Assembly: GCA_022561415.1 (NCBI GenBank)
Contig: JADFRH010000074.1
Coordinates: forward strand, 1-9,164
Origin: Planctomycetota bacterium
GTDB taxonomy: Bacteria; Planctomycetota; Phycisphaerae; UBA1845
Reading direction: 5' to 3'
DNA length: 9,164 nucleotides
Shown: positions 1 to 5,733 of the stretch, in pieces
Layout of the letters: every line of letters starts with the position of its first letter
How positions within the stretch are numbered: the first letter of the stretch is position 1
Translations under genes and position numbers: made by a program
Notes under the pieces: generated by a model
Seen by the model: only the letters and a program-made list of their open reading frames with translations
Databases searched by the model: none
Told to the model about the DNA's origin: nothing

Positions 1-336
1 CGTGCCGAAGGCGGCGTGGGATGGACCGACGAAAGGATTGGCAAAGGGTTAGGCGTCGGGTTTTCGACGGTGGAGCGGACTCGGAAACGGTTCGTCGAGG
101 AGGGTTTTGAAGCGGCCACGGTCCCGCGCAAGTCCTGCCGAGCCTACCGACGGAAGCTCGATGGAGACGATGAAGCTCACCTGATCGCGTTGGTGTGCGG
201 TGCCCCTCCGACGGGACGGAGGCGTTGGACGTTGCGGTTGTTGGCTGACGAGATGGTGGCGTTGGAATATATGGACTCGTTGTCGTACGAGACGGTGCGT
301 GGCGTTCTTAAAAAAACGAATTCAAGCCTTGGCTAA
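1..336 (+). CDS. IS630 transposase, N-terminal reading frame (5' partial)
   Basis: This frame is open from the first base and encodes the DNA-binding half of an IS630-family transposase. Residues near WTDERIGKGLGVGFSTVERT form a helix-turn-helix, followed by the basic stretch RKRFVEEGFEAA and a second region (RRKLDGDDEAHLIALV, RRWTLRLLADEM, SYETVRGVLKK) typical of the family. A GTG at 16 could be taken as a start, but the family-like sequence continues upstream of it, so the true start is probably outside the window. After LKK the frame runs into unrelated residues and stops at 334-336. The homologous sequence continues in the -1 frame (KNEFKPWLKKHW), so this ORF is the first half of a frameshifted transposase and is not a separate protein. 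Confidence 0.8.
   Translation, partial: RAEGGVGWTDERIGKGLGVGFSTVERTRKRFVEEGFEAATVPRKSCRAYRRKLDGDDEAHLIALVCGAPPTGRRRWTLRLLADEMVALEYMDSLSYETVRGVLKKTNSSLG
310..316 (+). other. A7 slippery run at the transposase frame change
   Basis: Seven consecutive A lie exactly where the family-like sequence leaves the first frame and resumes in the -1 frame. In the first frame the codons are CTT AAA AAA ACG. After a -1 slip at the second AAA the next codon is AAC, giving LKKNEFKPW, which is the expected IS630 sequence. A single lysyl-tRNA can re-pair perfectly after the slip. Transcriptional slippage adding one A would give the same result. Programmed frameshifting or transcriptional realignment at A-runs is known among IS elements, including IS630 members. 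A small inverted repeat (AGCC TT GGCT) follows at about 324-333 but is weak as a stimulator. Confidence 0.65.
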
Positions 337-386
337 AGAAGCATTGGTGTATTCCGCCCAAAGCAAACGCGGAGTTCGTCTGGAAG

Positions 387-1013
387 ATGGAAGACGTGTT
401 GGACGTGTACAAGCGCCCCTACGATCCAAAGCGTCCGCAAGTCTGCCTGGACGAGACGAGCAAGCAGTTGATCGGCGAGACGCGATTGCCGATACCGGCG
501 GGGCCGGGCCGGGAAGCCCGATACGACCATGAATACAAGCGTAACGGCGTGGCCAATCTGTTCATGATCTTCGAGCCCTTGGCCGGGAAACGGCGTGTCA
601 AGGTAACCGAACGGCGAACGAGGAAAGATTGGGCCGAGTGTGTTCGCGAGATGGTCGACGAGATGTATCCCGATGCCGAGCGAATCGTGTTGGTGATGGA
701 CAACCTCAACACGCACACGCCGGCCTCTCTGTATGAGGCGTTTCCTCCGAACGAGGCGAAACGCATCGCGGACCGGTTGGAGATTCACTACACGCCCAAG
801 CACGGAAGCTGGTTGGACATGGCCGAGATCGAACTGGGCATCCTGGGGCGGCAGTGCCTGGACCGGCGCATCGACAACGTGGAAACGCTGACGCGTGAAG
901 TGGCAGCCTGGGAGGCACAGCGAAATGCGAGCAAGGCAAAGGTGAACTGGCGATTTACGACGGACGACGCACGGATCAAACTCACCAAGCTCTACCCGTC
1001 ATTCGATGGCTGA
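387..1013 (+). CDS. IS630 transposase, DDE catalytic domain
   Basis: This frame encodes the catalytic domain. From the ATG at 387 it gives 208 residues, but the same frame is open and family-like from about 312, so the native product is most likely a fusion with the upstream frame by a -1 shift. The DDE residues are visible: Asp22 in QVCLDETSKQ, Asp105 in VLVMDNLNTHTP, and Glu147 in PKHGSWLDMAEIEL. All three are intact. The region GRQCLDRRIDN and the end RIKLTKLYP are also typical. Nothing downstream of the frame change is broken, so the element could still be active if frameshifting occurs. No convincing ribosome-binding site precedes the ATG, which agrees with expression as a fusion. Confidence 0.85.
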   Translation: MEDVLDVYKRPYDPKRPQVCLDETSKQLIGETRLPIPAGPGREARYDHEYKRNGVANLFMIFEPLAGKRRVKVTERRTRKDWAECVREMVDEMYPDAERIVLVMDNLNTHTPASLYEAFPPNEAKRIADRLEIHYTPKHGSWLDMAEIELGILGRQCLDRRIDNVETLTREVAAWEAQRNASKAKVNWRFTTDDARIKLTKLYPSFDG

Positions 1014-1098
1014 CAGAGCACTAGTTAGCACGGCGCTGATCATCGGCATGGCTCCGGAAGCCATCAAGAAGGTCACGGGCAAAGCGGGAAAATCCGCC

Positions 1099-1461
1099 AT
1101 GGGTTACGAAGGCTCCCTGCTGGTGCAACTCGGCGTGGCTGACCTGGACCGGGCCGTCAAGTTCTATCGGGACGTGATGGACTTTGACGTCGACCTCCGC
1201 GACGACGAACTGGGCTGGGCCAAGATGAGCCCCGGGATTCCGGGCCTTCGAGTCGGACTGGGCACCGGTCCGAAGAACACGGGAAGCGGCACGGTCTCGA
1301 TGAATTTCGGCGTCGAGGACATCGAGGCCGCTCGCAAGCTACTTGAGAGTCGCGGCGTGAAGTTCCTCAGACCCACGGTAACAATTCCCGGCGTGGTCAA
1401 GCTGGCCGATTTCAAGGATCCCGACGGCAACCGGATCAGGCTTGCCGAGGATCTTCACTAG
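1099..1461 (+). CDS. VOC-superfamily (glyoxalase-fold) protein
   Basis: The product is a single vicinal-oxygen-chelate domain of 120 residues, made of two beta-alpha-beta-beta-beta repeats. The first begins LLVQLGVADLDRAVKFYRDV and the second begins VSMNFGVEDIEAARKLLESRG, ending DFKDPDGNRIRLAEDL. The positions that carry metal-binding His/Glu in catalytic glyoxalases are Leu, Ser and Arg here (for example RIRL instead of RIEL). A metal-dependent glyoxalase or dioxygenase activity is therefore unlikely, and a binding or resistance-type role is possible. The ATG at 1099 is chosen because it gives a normal single-domain length, but its ribosome-binding site is weak (GGGA). The frame is open further upstream, with ATGs at 1048 and at 1006. 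The 1006 start would overlap the transposase and runs across the inferred IS end, so the original gene may have been longer and cut by the IS insertion. Confidence 0.75.
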   Translation: MGYEGSLLVQLGVADLDRAVKFYRDVMDFDVDLRDDELGWAKMSPGIPGLRVGLGTGPKNTGSGTVSMNFGVEDIEAARKLLESRGVKFLRPTVTIPGVVKLADFKDPDGNRIRLAEDLH

Positions 1462-1504
1462 CTCACAGGGAACATCGGTAGCTGCCCAGAAGGTGCTCTT
1501 GGGC

Positions 1505-1531
1505 TTGCGGCGCAGCGGCTGTGCGTATAGA
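1505..1531 (+). promoter_or_regulatory. candidate sigma70 promoter for the oligopeptidase gene
   Basis: A TATAGA box at 1526-1531 lies 15 bases after TTGCGG at 1505-1510, about 55 bases before the preferred start codon. The -10 box is good. The -35 box is weak and the spacing is short. This is the best candidate in the 123-base gap after the VOC gene. Confidence 0.3.
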
Positions 1532-1584
1532 ACACGCCCAGGATGGATGAGTTTCGATGCAAGCTAAGTGAAGGGGCAGTGGCT

Positions 1585-3732
1585 ATGAACATGTCGAGCA
1601 AATCGTGGTTTCGCGGCGTTGGTTGTGGCCTGGTCGTTGCGTTTCTGGTTCTTGCGACGGGGTGCGTATCGACCGGACCGGTTACGCCCACGTCCTATCC
1701 GCTCGCCCGCATGGGCGACGTCGTGGACGACTACAACGGTGTCAAGGTGGCCGATCCCTACCGCTGGCTCGAAGACCCCGACTCCCCGGAGAGTCGAGAG
1801 TGGATCAAGGCCCAGAACAAAATCACCTACCCCTTCCTCCACAAGATTCCACAGCGCAGGGAGATCGAGAAACGGCTGACCAAGCTGTGGAACTATGAGA
1901 AGTACGGCATGCCGCAAAAAAAGGGCGGGCGTTACTTCTTCACGAAAAACGACGGCCTGCAGAATCAGAGCGTGCTCTACGTGGCCGAGTCGCTCGACGC
2001 CGAGCCGCGCGTGCTGCTCGATCCGAACAAGCTCTCGAAGGACGGCACGATCGCACTGGCCGGTCGCTCGATCAGCGAGGACGGAAAGCTCATGGCCTAT
2101 GCCGTGTCGGTGTCCGGCTCCGATTGGAAAGAGTGGAAAGTCCGCGACGTGGATACCGGCAAGGATCTCGACGACCACATCAAGTGGGTCAAGTTCTCCG
2201 GGGCGTCGTGGACCAAAGACGGCAGAGGTTTCTTCTACAGCCGCTACGATGAACCGAACGAAGAGACGAAGCTCCAGGACGTCAACTACTTCCAGAAGCT
2301 CTACTTCCATCGCATCGGCGAGTCGCAGTCCAAAGACACCCTGGTCTACCACCGCCCCGACCACAAGGATTGGGGCTTCGGCGGCTTCACGACGGACGAC
2401 GGCAAGTACCTCTGCGTCAGCGTTTCCAAGGGGACGGAACGCAAGAACATGTTCTTCTACCGCGAGCTGGCCGACGAGGGCGGCGAGTTGATCGAACTCA
2501 TCAGCGAGTTCGAGGCTTCGTATTCGCTGATCGACAACGACGGCCCGGTGTTTTGGTTCCAAACCGACTTCAAAGCCCCCAAGGGTCGCGTGATCGCCAT
2601 CGACATCCGAACGCCCGAAAAGCGCTACTGGCGGGAGATCATCCCGGAGGCAAACGAAACGCTTCGACGCGTCAATCTCGTCGGCAACATGTTTGTCGGC
2701 TCATACCTCAAAGACGCACACTCGCAGGTGAAGATGTTCGACCTCAACGGCAAGTTCGTTCGCGAGGTCGAGTTCCCCGGACTCGGGTCGGGTGGTGGAT
2801 TCCGCGGCAAGCGGGAGGACACCGAGACGTTCTATTCCTACGGCAGCTACACCGATCCCGGCACGATCTACCGCTATGACATGACCACGGGTGAGAGCGA
2901 GATCTATCGCCGCCCGACCGTCGACTTCAACCCCGACGACTTCGAAACCAAGCAGATCTTCTACAAGAGCAAGGACGGCACGCGCGTGCCCATGTTCATC
3001 ACGCACAAACGGGGTATCGTGCTCGACGGCAACAATCCGACCCTGCTCTATGCATACGGCGGCTTCAACATCCCCATCACGCCGCGCTTCAGTGTGATGA
3101 ATCTCGTCTGGATGGAGCGGGGCGGCGTCTACGCCTCGGCCAACCTTCGCGGCGGCGGAGAGTACGGCAAGGACTGGCACAGCGCCGGCAAGAAGCTCAA
3201 CAAGCAAAACGTTTTCGACGACTTCATCGCGGCCGCCCAGTGGCTCATCGACAACGACTACACGAAGCCGAGCCGGCTGGCGATTCGCGGCGGCAGCAAT
3301 GGCGGCCTGTTGGTCGGCGCGGTCATGACGCAGCGACCCGACCTGTTCGGCTGCTGCCTGCCTGCCGTCGGCGTCATGGACATGCTGCGCTTCAACAAGT
3401 TCACCATCGGCTGGGCGTGGGAGTCGGACTACGGCTCGCCGCAGAACCCGGAGGAGTTCGAGGCGCTGCACGCCTACTCGCCGCTGCACAACATCAAACC
3501 GGGGGAGTCCTACCCCGCGACGCTGATCACCACGGCCGACCATGACGACCGCGTCGTCCCGGCCCACAGCTTCAAGTTCGCCGCGACGCTGCAAGCGGCC
3601 CACGCGGGACCGACCCCGACGTTGATCCGCATCCAAACCAAAGCCGGCCACGGCGCCGGCAAACCGACCAAGATGCGGATCGAAGAATCAGCCGACCTCC
3701 TGGCGTTCATGACCCACGCGCTGGGGATGTAG
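1585..3732 (+). CDS. prolyl oligopeptidase (peptidase family S9A), exported lipoprotein type
   Basis: This serine peptidase cleaves short peptides after proline. From the ATG at 1585 it has 715 residues, close to the roughly 710 usual for the family plus a signal. This start is preferred over the ATG at 1543 because AAGGGG lies 9 bases before it and the protein then begins with a proper signal: a basic N-region, a hydrophobic stretch (GLVVAFLVL), then ATGC with Cys27 as the likely lipidated residue. Ala at -3 makes the lipobox slightly non-standard. Residues about 45-460 hold the N-terminal segment ([14 protein letters not shown]) and the beta-propeller. The C-terminal alpha/beta-hydrolase domain follows, with Tyr491 in YGGFN and the catalytic triad Ser571 (GGSNGG), Asp654 (HDDRVVP) and His689 (KAGHGAGKP). 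Arg656 and Trp612 match substrate-binding residues of porcine prolyl oligopeptidase (Arg643, Trp595). All key residues are present, so it should be active. It would act in the periplasm or on the envelope. It appears to be transcribed alone. Confidence 0.95.
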   Translation: MNMSSKSWFRGVGCGLVVAFLVLATGCVSTGPVTPTSYPLARMGDVVDDYNGVKVADPYRWLEDPDSPESREWIKAQNKITYPFLHKIPQRREIEKRLTKLWNYEKYGMPQKKGGRYFFTKNDGLQNQSVLYVAESLDAEPRVLLDPNKLSKDGTIALAGRSISEDGKLMAYAVSVSGSDWKEWKVRDVDTGKDLDDHIKWVKFSGASWTKDGRGFFYSRYDEPNEETKLQDVNYFQKLYFHRIGESQSKDTLVYHRPDHKDWGFGGFTTDDGKYLCVSVSKGTERKNMFFYRELADEGGELIELISEFEASYSLIDNDGPVFWFQTDFKAPKGRVIAIDIRTPEKRYWREIIPEANETLRRVNLVGNMFVGSYLKDAHSQVKMFDLNGKFVREVEFPGLGSGGGFRGKREDTETFYSYGSYTDPGTIYRYDMTTGESEIYRRPTVDFNPDDFETKQIFYKSKDGTRVPMFITHKRGIVLDGNNPTLLYAYGGFNIPITPRFSVMNLVWMERGGVYASANLRGGGEYGKDWHSAGKKLNKQNVFDDFIAAAQWLIDNDYTKPSRLAIRGGSNGGLLVGAVMTQRPDLFGCCLPAVGVMDMLRFNKFTIGWAWESDYGSPQNPEEFEALHAYSPLHNIKPGESYPATLITTADHDDRVVPAHSFKFAATLQAAHAGPTPTLIRIQTKAGHGAGKPTKMRIEESADLLAFMTHALGM

Positions 3733-3873
3733 CCCGCGTGATCTTGCAGTCCCTTTGAAGAGAGCGCTTCCGGTAGCTCCAATGTAGCGCCACCCCACCC
3801 CGGAGCCGCAGTAGCAAAGAAGACGCCCCGGCCGACGCAAGCTCGCCGGCGGGATCGTTGAACTTGCAAAACG

Positions 3874-3889
3874 CGCGATGCCTATCGCG
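3874..3889. repeat. perfect 6-bp inverted repeat with 4-base loop
   Basis: The sequence CGCGAT GCCT ATCGCG forms a stable GC-rich hairpin in the gap between the convergent genes. No T-tract follows on either strand, so its role in termination is uncertain. Confidence 0.35.
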
Positions 3890-3971
3890 TGGGGAGAATC
3901 CACCCATTTTCAAGCACATCCGGTAGAGATGATCTTGGTGGCGACCCACACCGGAGTGCTTCTTTGAACCT

Positions 3972-3997
3972 GGGGCGTCGATTTGAATCGTCGCTCC
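3972..3997. repeat. imperfect 12-bp inverted repeat
   Basis: The arms GGGGCGTCGATT and AATCGTCGCTCC pair at ten of twelve positions. On the minus strand the repeat lies about 30 bases after the stop of the 59-residue ORF, where a terminator would be expected, but there is no T-run after it. Confidence 0.35.
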
Positions 3998-4026
3998 AGC
4001 ATCACAGGCATGGGCCATGCGGTTCG

Positions 4027-4206
4027 TCACGAGCGGTGGTCAGAGGGCTTGCCGGATTGGACTGCCCGCTGGCGCTTGCGTAACCGTTCCGTCTGGTCCC
4101 GCCAATACTGCGACTCCTGCTGTGGCGTCATTCCGGCGATAGCCTCCTGGACCCTGGCGGCACCACTCCGCTTCATCTCCACGCAATCAAATGTCTTGGT
4201 CTTCAT
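4027..4206 (-). CDS. 59-residue partner protein of a PIN-domain gene (possible antitoxin-like)
   Basis: This short gene starts at an ATG (4206-4204) and ends at TGA (4029-4027). It begins MKTKTFDCVEMKRSGAARV and continues with a charged, probably helical C-terminal half (ESQYWRDQTERLRKRQ). The start is well supported: GAGGTGA at 4219-4213 lies 6 bases before it. Its first 20 bases overlap the end of the PIN-domain remnant. From memory, small proteins with an FDCVEMK-like start and a GMT..(E/Q)E...W pattern often follow PIN (VapC-like) genes of the type seen here. A partner or antitoxin role is therefore suggested, but the order toxin-then-partner and the function are inferred. The gene looks intact although its neighbour is damaged. 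Confidence 0.7.
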   Translation of the reverse strand: MKTKTFDCVEMKRSGAARVQEAIAGMTPQQESQYWRDQTERLRKRQRAVQSGKPSDHRS

Positions 4207-4387
4207 ATTCGATCACCTCATCCGGTGCAGGGTCGATTTCCGCCTGAACGACCGCAGAGGAAACCAACTCGAAGCGCCCTCGACGAACCTGTTCAAAAAA
4301 CCGGGTGCTGGCCTGCTGGAAATCTTCGTCGAAAACGCCGCCGAATACCGAGGTGTCTGCGTAGACTCGCGCAGTCTTCGTTTCCAT
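4187..4387 (-). pseudogene. VapC-like PIN-domain ribonuclease, internally deleted
   Basis: The reading frame encodes only 66 residues, whereas PIN proteins of this type usually have 130-150. The N-terminus is normal: strand RVYADTSVFGG with the first catalytic Asp11, then STRFFEQVRRGRFELVSSAVVQAEI with acidic Glu50. After EIDPAPDEV the protein passes straight into IEYEDQDI and stops. From memory, full-length relatives end in a segment like PREVIEYED, so the middle of the domain, including the later metal-binding acids, seems to have been lost with the two EV-containing segments joined (near 4214-4222). The start at 4387 is chosen because AAGGA lies 9 bases before it, while the ATG at 4393 is too close. 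It lies about 55 bases after tRNA-Leu on the same strand and overlaps the small partner gene. Ribonuclease activity is not expected. Confidence 0.75.
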
Positions 4388-4413
4388 AGGCATAATTCCT
4401 TGCGCGTTTGCGG

Positions 4414-4429
4414 CCGGCGAATCAGCCGG
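4414..4429 (-). repeat. short hairpin between tRNA-Leu and the PIN remnant
   Basis: The arms CCGGC and GCCGG flank a six-base loop in the gap after the tRNA 3' end. It could contribute to tRNA processing or attenuation. No T-run follows it, so it is not called a terminator. Confidence 0.25.
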
Positions 4430-4442
4430 GGCACATGCTGAT

Positions 4443-4526
4443 TGCGGATGAGAGGACTCGAACCTCCACGGGGTTGCCCCCACTGGCACCTGAAGCCAGC
4501 GCGTCTGCCAATTCCGCCACATCCGC
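4443..4526 (-). tRNA. tRNA-Leu (anticodon CAG)
   Basis: The minus strand folds as a class II tRNA of 84 bases. The acceptor arms GCGGATG and CATCCGC pair perfectly over seven bases. The D-arm region reads TGGCGGAATTGGCAGACGC. The anticodon stem CTGGC/GCCAG encloses the loop TTCAGGT with anticodon CAG. A long variable arm (TGGGGGCAACCCCG) and the T-arm GGAGGTTCGAGTCCTC follow. The discriminator base is A, as expected for tRNA-Leu. The 3' CCA is not encoded, so it must be added after transcription. It decodes CUG. Confidence 0.96.
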
Positions 4527-4540
4527 GTACGGACTTAGGC

Positions 4541-4568
4541 ACCATAGTCGCCAAACGCCTAGCGTCAA
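4541..4568 (-). promoter_or_regulatory. sigma70 promoter of tRNA-Leu
   Basis: On the minus strand TTGACG (4568-4563) is followed after 16 bases by TATGGT (4546-4541). The predicted start of transcription lies a few bases before the tRNA 5' end at 4526. Both boxes are close to consensus and the spacing is normal. Confidence 0.65.
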
Positions 4569-4644
4569 GAATCGCGCTGCCCGCCGCGTGGGGCGCTCAA
4601 CGCAAGACGGCGAAGCCGATTCGATCAAGGATGGATTTCAGCGG

Positions 4645-5055
4645 CTATGTTTCCAGCGGAACGGCCGAGAAGTGTCCGTGCGTTACGCCGCGCATCGCTT
4701 GAATCTCGTTGGCCAAGGTCTGGACCTGCTCGGCCGGGCCTCGAAGGGCGATCGCGTATCGGTCGCGGTCCGCGTCCACGCCGGTCTGCATGGCGCTTTG
4801 AACAAGCTGTGCGCGCGATGCCAAATGCGATCGCAACCGGGCGGCCGTCTCGCTCTCGCGGTGATCGACGACTACGGTCAACAGCGCTGCGACCGGCTCG
4901 TCGCCTCGGGGCGGACGGTCGCCGATGAGCAGATCACGGATCAGATCGCGCACGGCCTCCGATCGGTTTTCGTAGCCCTTCTGCGCGATGTGCCGATCGA
5001 ACGCCGCGAGCAGTTCCGTATCAAGCGAGACACTGAAACGATCAACCTGGGCCAT
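4645..5055 (-). CDS. NikR-like ribbon-helix-helix transcriptional regulator lacking the nickel ligands
   Basis: The protein has 136 residues, the usual NikR length. Residues 5-43 (DRFSVSLDTELLAAFD, KGYENRSEAVRDLIRDLL) form a ribbon-helix-helix DNA-binding domain. Residues about 54-133 match the ACT-like C-terminal domain, including the conserved RGVTHGHFSAVP. A gap-free alignment by eye with the E. coli NikR segment SVATLHVHINHDDCLEIAV shows that all four high-affinity nickel ligands are replaced: His76 by Ala79, His87 by Gln90, His89 by Gly92 and Cys95 by Asp98. His77 lies nearby but two positions off. The protein is therefore probably a tetrameric RHH repressor that senses something other than nickel by the classical site. 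The start at 5055 is supported by GGAG about 7 bases upstream. It follows the His-rich exported protein gene on the same strand, and tRNA-Leu lies downstream. Confidence 0.85.
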   Translation of the reverse strand: MAQVDRFSVSLDTELLAAFDRHIAQKGYENRSEAVRDLIRDLLIGDRPPRGDEPVAALLTVVVDHRESETAARLRSHLASRAQLVQSAMQTGVDADRDRYAIALRGPAEQVQTLANEIQAMRGVTHGHFSAVPLET

Positions 5056-5206
5056 CCGTCAACTCCGTCGGAATCAGCCGGCGCGCGCCCGCGTCCGACG
5101 GGCACCCTCACCGCGCCGACAGAGTAACGAACCCACGGCCATGCCACCACCGCGGATTTGCGTACCGCGCTGCGTGCAGGGCAAGTGGCCCGAGGCGCCG
5201 ACCCGC

Positions 5207-5581
5207 CTACCACCGGTGTCGCCGCCTGTGCCCATCGTGATGCCCGTGTCCCCGCCGCGAATGGCGGTACCGATGGCCGTCGTGGAACAGATGACGAATG
5301 GCGTGGCCCAGAGTGGTGCCGTGCCTGTAGTGCCGATACGGCCGCGAGTACGAGCGGTACCGAACATATACCCGCGGTCTGACTCGCTCGACGTAGACCG
5401 CCGGCTCGGCCACATAGACCACGGAGGGGCTGTAATAGCGAGGCTGATAGTACGTGGTCGCGTATGCGCCACGGCAGGAGCCGCGATAGTGCCCGGCCCG
5501 CGCCTCGCTGGAAACAGACGAGACGGCTGCAAGTCCGACAACAAAGCCAATGGACGTTCGCAATCCGGCAAAACTCAACAT
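5207..5581 (-). CDS. small exported His/Arg/Tyr-rich protein
   Basis: I cannot assign a named family. The 124-residue product begins with a signal peptide (hydrophobic SIGFVVGLAAV, then SSEARA) with likely cleavage after Ala29. The mature part of about 95 residues is low-complexity and very basic: about 13 His, 20 Arg and 14 Tyr, with very few acidic residues. It has Tyr/Val/Pro-rich repeats in the first half (YVAEPAVYVERVRPRVYVR) and a His/Arg/Gly-rich tail (GHAIRHLFHDGHRYRH, RRGHGHHDGHRRRH). The tail could bind metal ions or polyanions. The ATG at 5581 is preferred over the GTG at 5587 because AAGGAG lies 8 bases before it and only 2 before the GTG. Two palindromes lie 32-66 bases upstream. 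It is next to a NikR-like regulator, which suggests, without proving, a metal-related function. Confidence 0.7.
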   Translation of the reverse strand: MLSFAGLRTSIGFVVGLAAVSSVSSEARAGHYRGSCRGAYATTYYQPRYYSPSVVYVAEPAVYVERVRPRVYVRYRSYSRPYRHYRHGTTLGHAIRHLFHDGHRYRHSRRGHGHHDGHRRRHRW

Positions 5582-5612
5582 CAGCACGTCTCCTTATTCT
5601 TCTCGGGATCCT

Positions 5613-5627
5613 GTTTCGTCCCGAAAC
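5613..5627. promoter_or_regulatory. palindrome, candidate operator (proximal)
   Basis: GTTTCG TCC CGAAAC is a perfect 6+6 inverted repeat with a three-base centre, 32 bases upstream of the start codon of the His-rich gene. It pairs in style and spacing with the palindrome at 5634-5647. Confidence 0.4.
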
Positions 5628-5633
5628 TCACGC

Positions 5634-5647
5634 GTTCGGAACCGAAC
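5634..5647. promoter_or_regulatory. palindrome, candidate operator (distal)
   Basis: GTTCGG AA CCGAAC is a perfect 14-bp inverted repeat. Its centre is about 20.5 bases, or two helical turns, from that of the palindrome at 5613-5627. The half-sites are similar (GTTTCG and GTTCGG). The arrangement is what a dimer pair of a repressor would use. A TTGACG that could be a -35 box lies further upstream (5684-5679), but no good -10 follows it. Confidence 0.4.
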
Positions 5648-5733
5648 CACGCCGCCGGAAAGAGAGACAGTGCCTCGGCGTCAACCGTTAGCAGTCGGAT
5701 ATATTTTCCGCGAGAGTGCAGTTAGGCTGGAGT

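Larger units (their letters stand above)
1..1023 (+). mobile_element. IS630-family insertion sequence, right-hand part
   Basis: The element is recognised from its transposase, which shows an N-terminal helix-turn-helix region followed by a DDE domain of the IS630/Tc1-mariner type. The left end and roughly the first 40-45 transposase residues lie outside the window. The right boundary is inferred rather than proven. The transposase stops at 1013, and a TA dinucleotide lies at 1022-1023 just beyond it. IS630 elements insert at and duplicate TA, so the end is placed there. The left terminal repeat cannot be seen, so the inverted repeats could not be matched. The element abuts a VOC gene on its right. 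Confidence 0.8.
3733..4026. other. intergenic stretch without a recognisable gene
   Basis: These 294 bases lie between two convergent transcription units: the peptidase on plus and the small partner ORF on minus. I see no protein with family features on either strand. Two inverted repeats are present. One is CGCGAT GCCT ATCGCG at 3874-3889. The other is an imperfect pair, roughly GGGGCGTCGATT against AATCGTCGCTCC, at 3972-3997. Either could fold in RNA as a termination or stabilising hairpin, but neither is followed by a run of T, so no intrinsic terminator is claimed. Confidence 0.5.

Noticed and set aside
1564..2562. Long open frame on the minus strand opposite the oligopeptidase gene (332 residues)
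   Set aside because: It lies opposite a clearly real gene. It has no family features and consists of the Val/Leu/Arg/Glu-rich sequence typical of antisense frames in GC-rich DNA.
2701..3651. Second long minus-strand open frame opposite the oligopeptidase gene (316 residues)
   Set aside because: Same reason: a shadow of the plus-strand peptidase, with low-complexity Arg/Val/Glu content and no motifs.
3965..4000. T-arm-like sequence (ATTCAAAT followed by CGACGCCCCA) suggesting a tRNA fragment on the minus strand
   Set aside because: The putative T-stem does not pair correctly. No matching acceptor 5' strand or anticodon arm is found upstream.
3707..4030. Minus-strand open frame of 107 residues in the gap after the oligopeptidase gene
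   Set aside because: No family features, no clear ribosome-binding site, and it enters the oligopeptidase 3' end. Treated as non-coding.
4408..5127. Plus-strand open frame of 239 residues across tRNA-Leu and the NikR-like gene
   Set aside because: It runs through a tRNA on the other strand and opposite a well-supported regulator. It has no recognisable domain.
4988..5725. Plus-strand open frame of 245 residues opposite the His-rich gene
   Set aside because: Pro/Arg/Ser-rich sequence with no signal peptide or motif. The minus-strand frame has a signal peptide and a ribosome-binding site.
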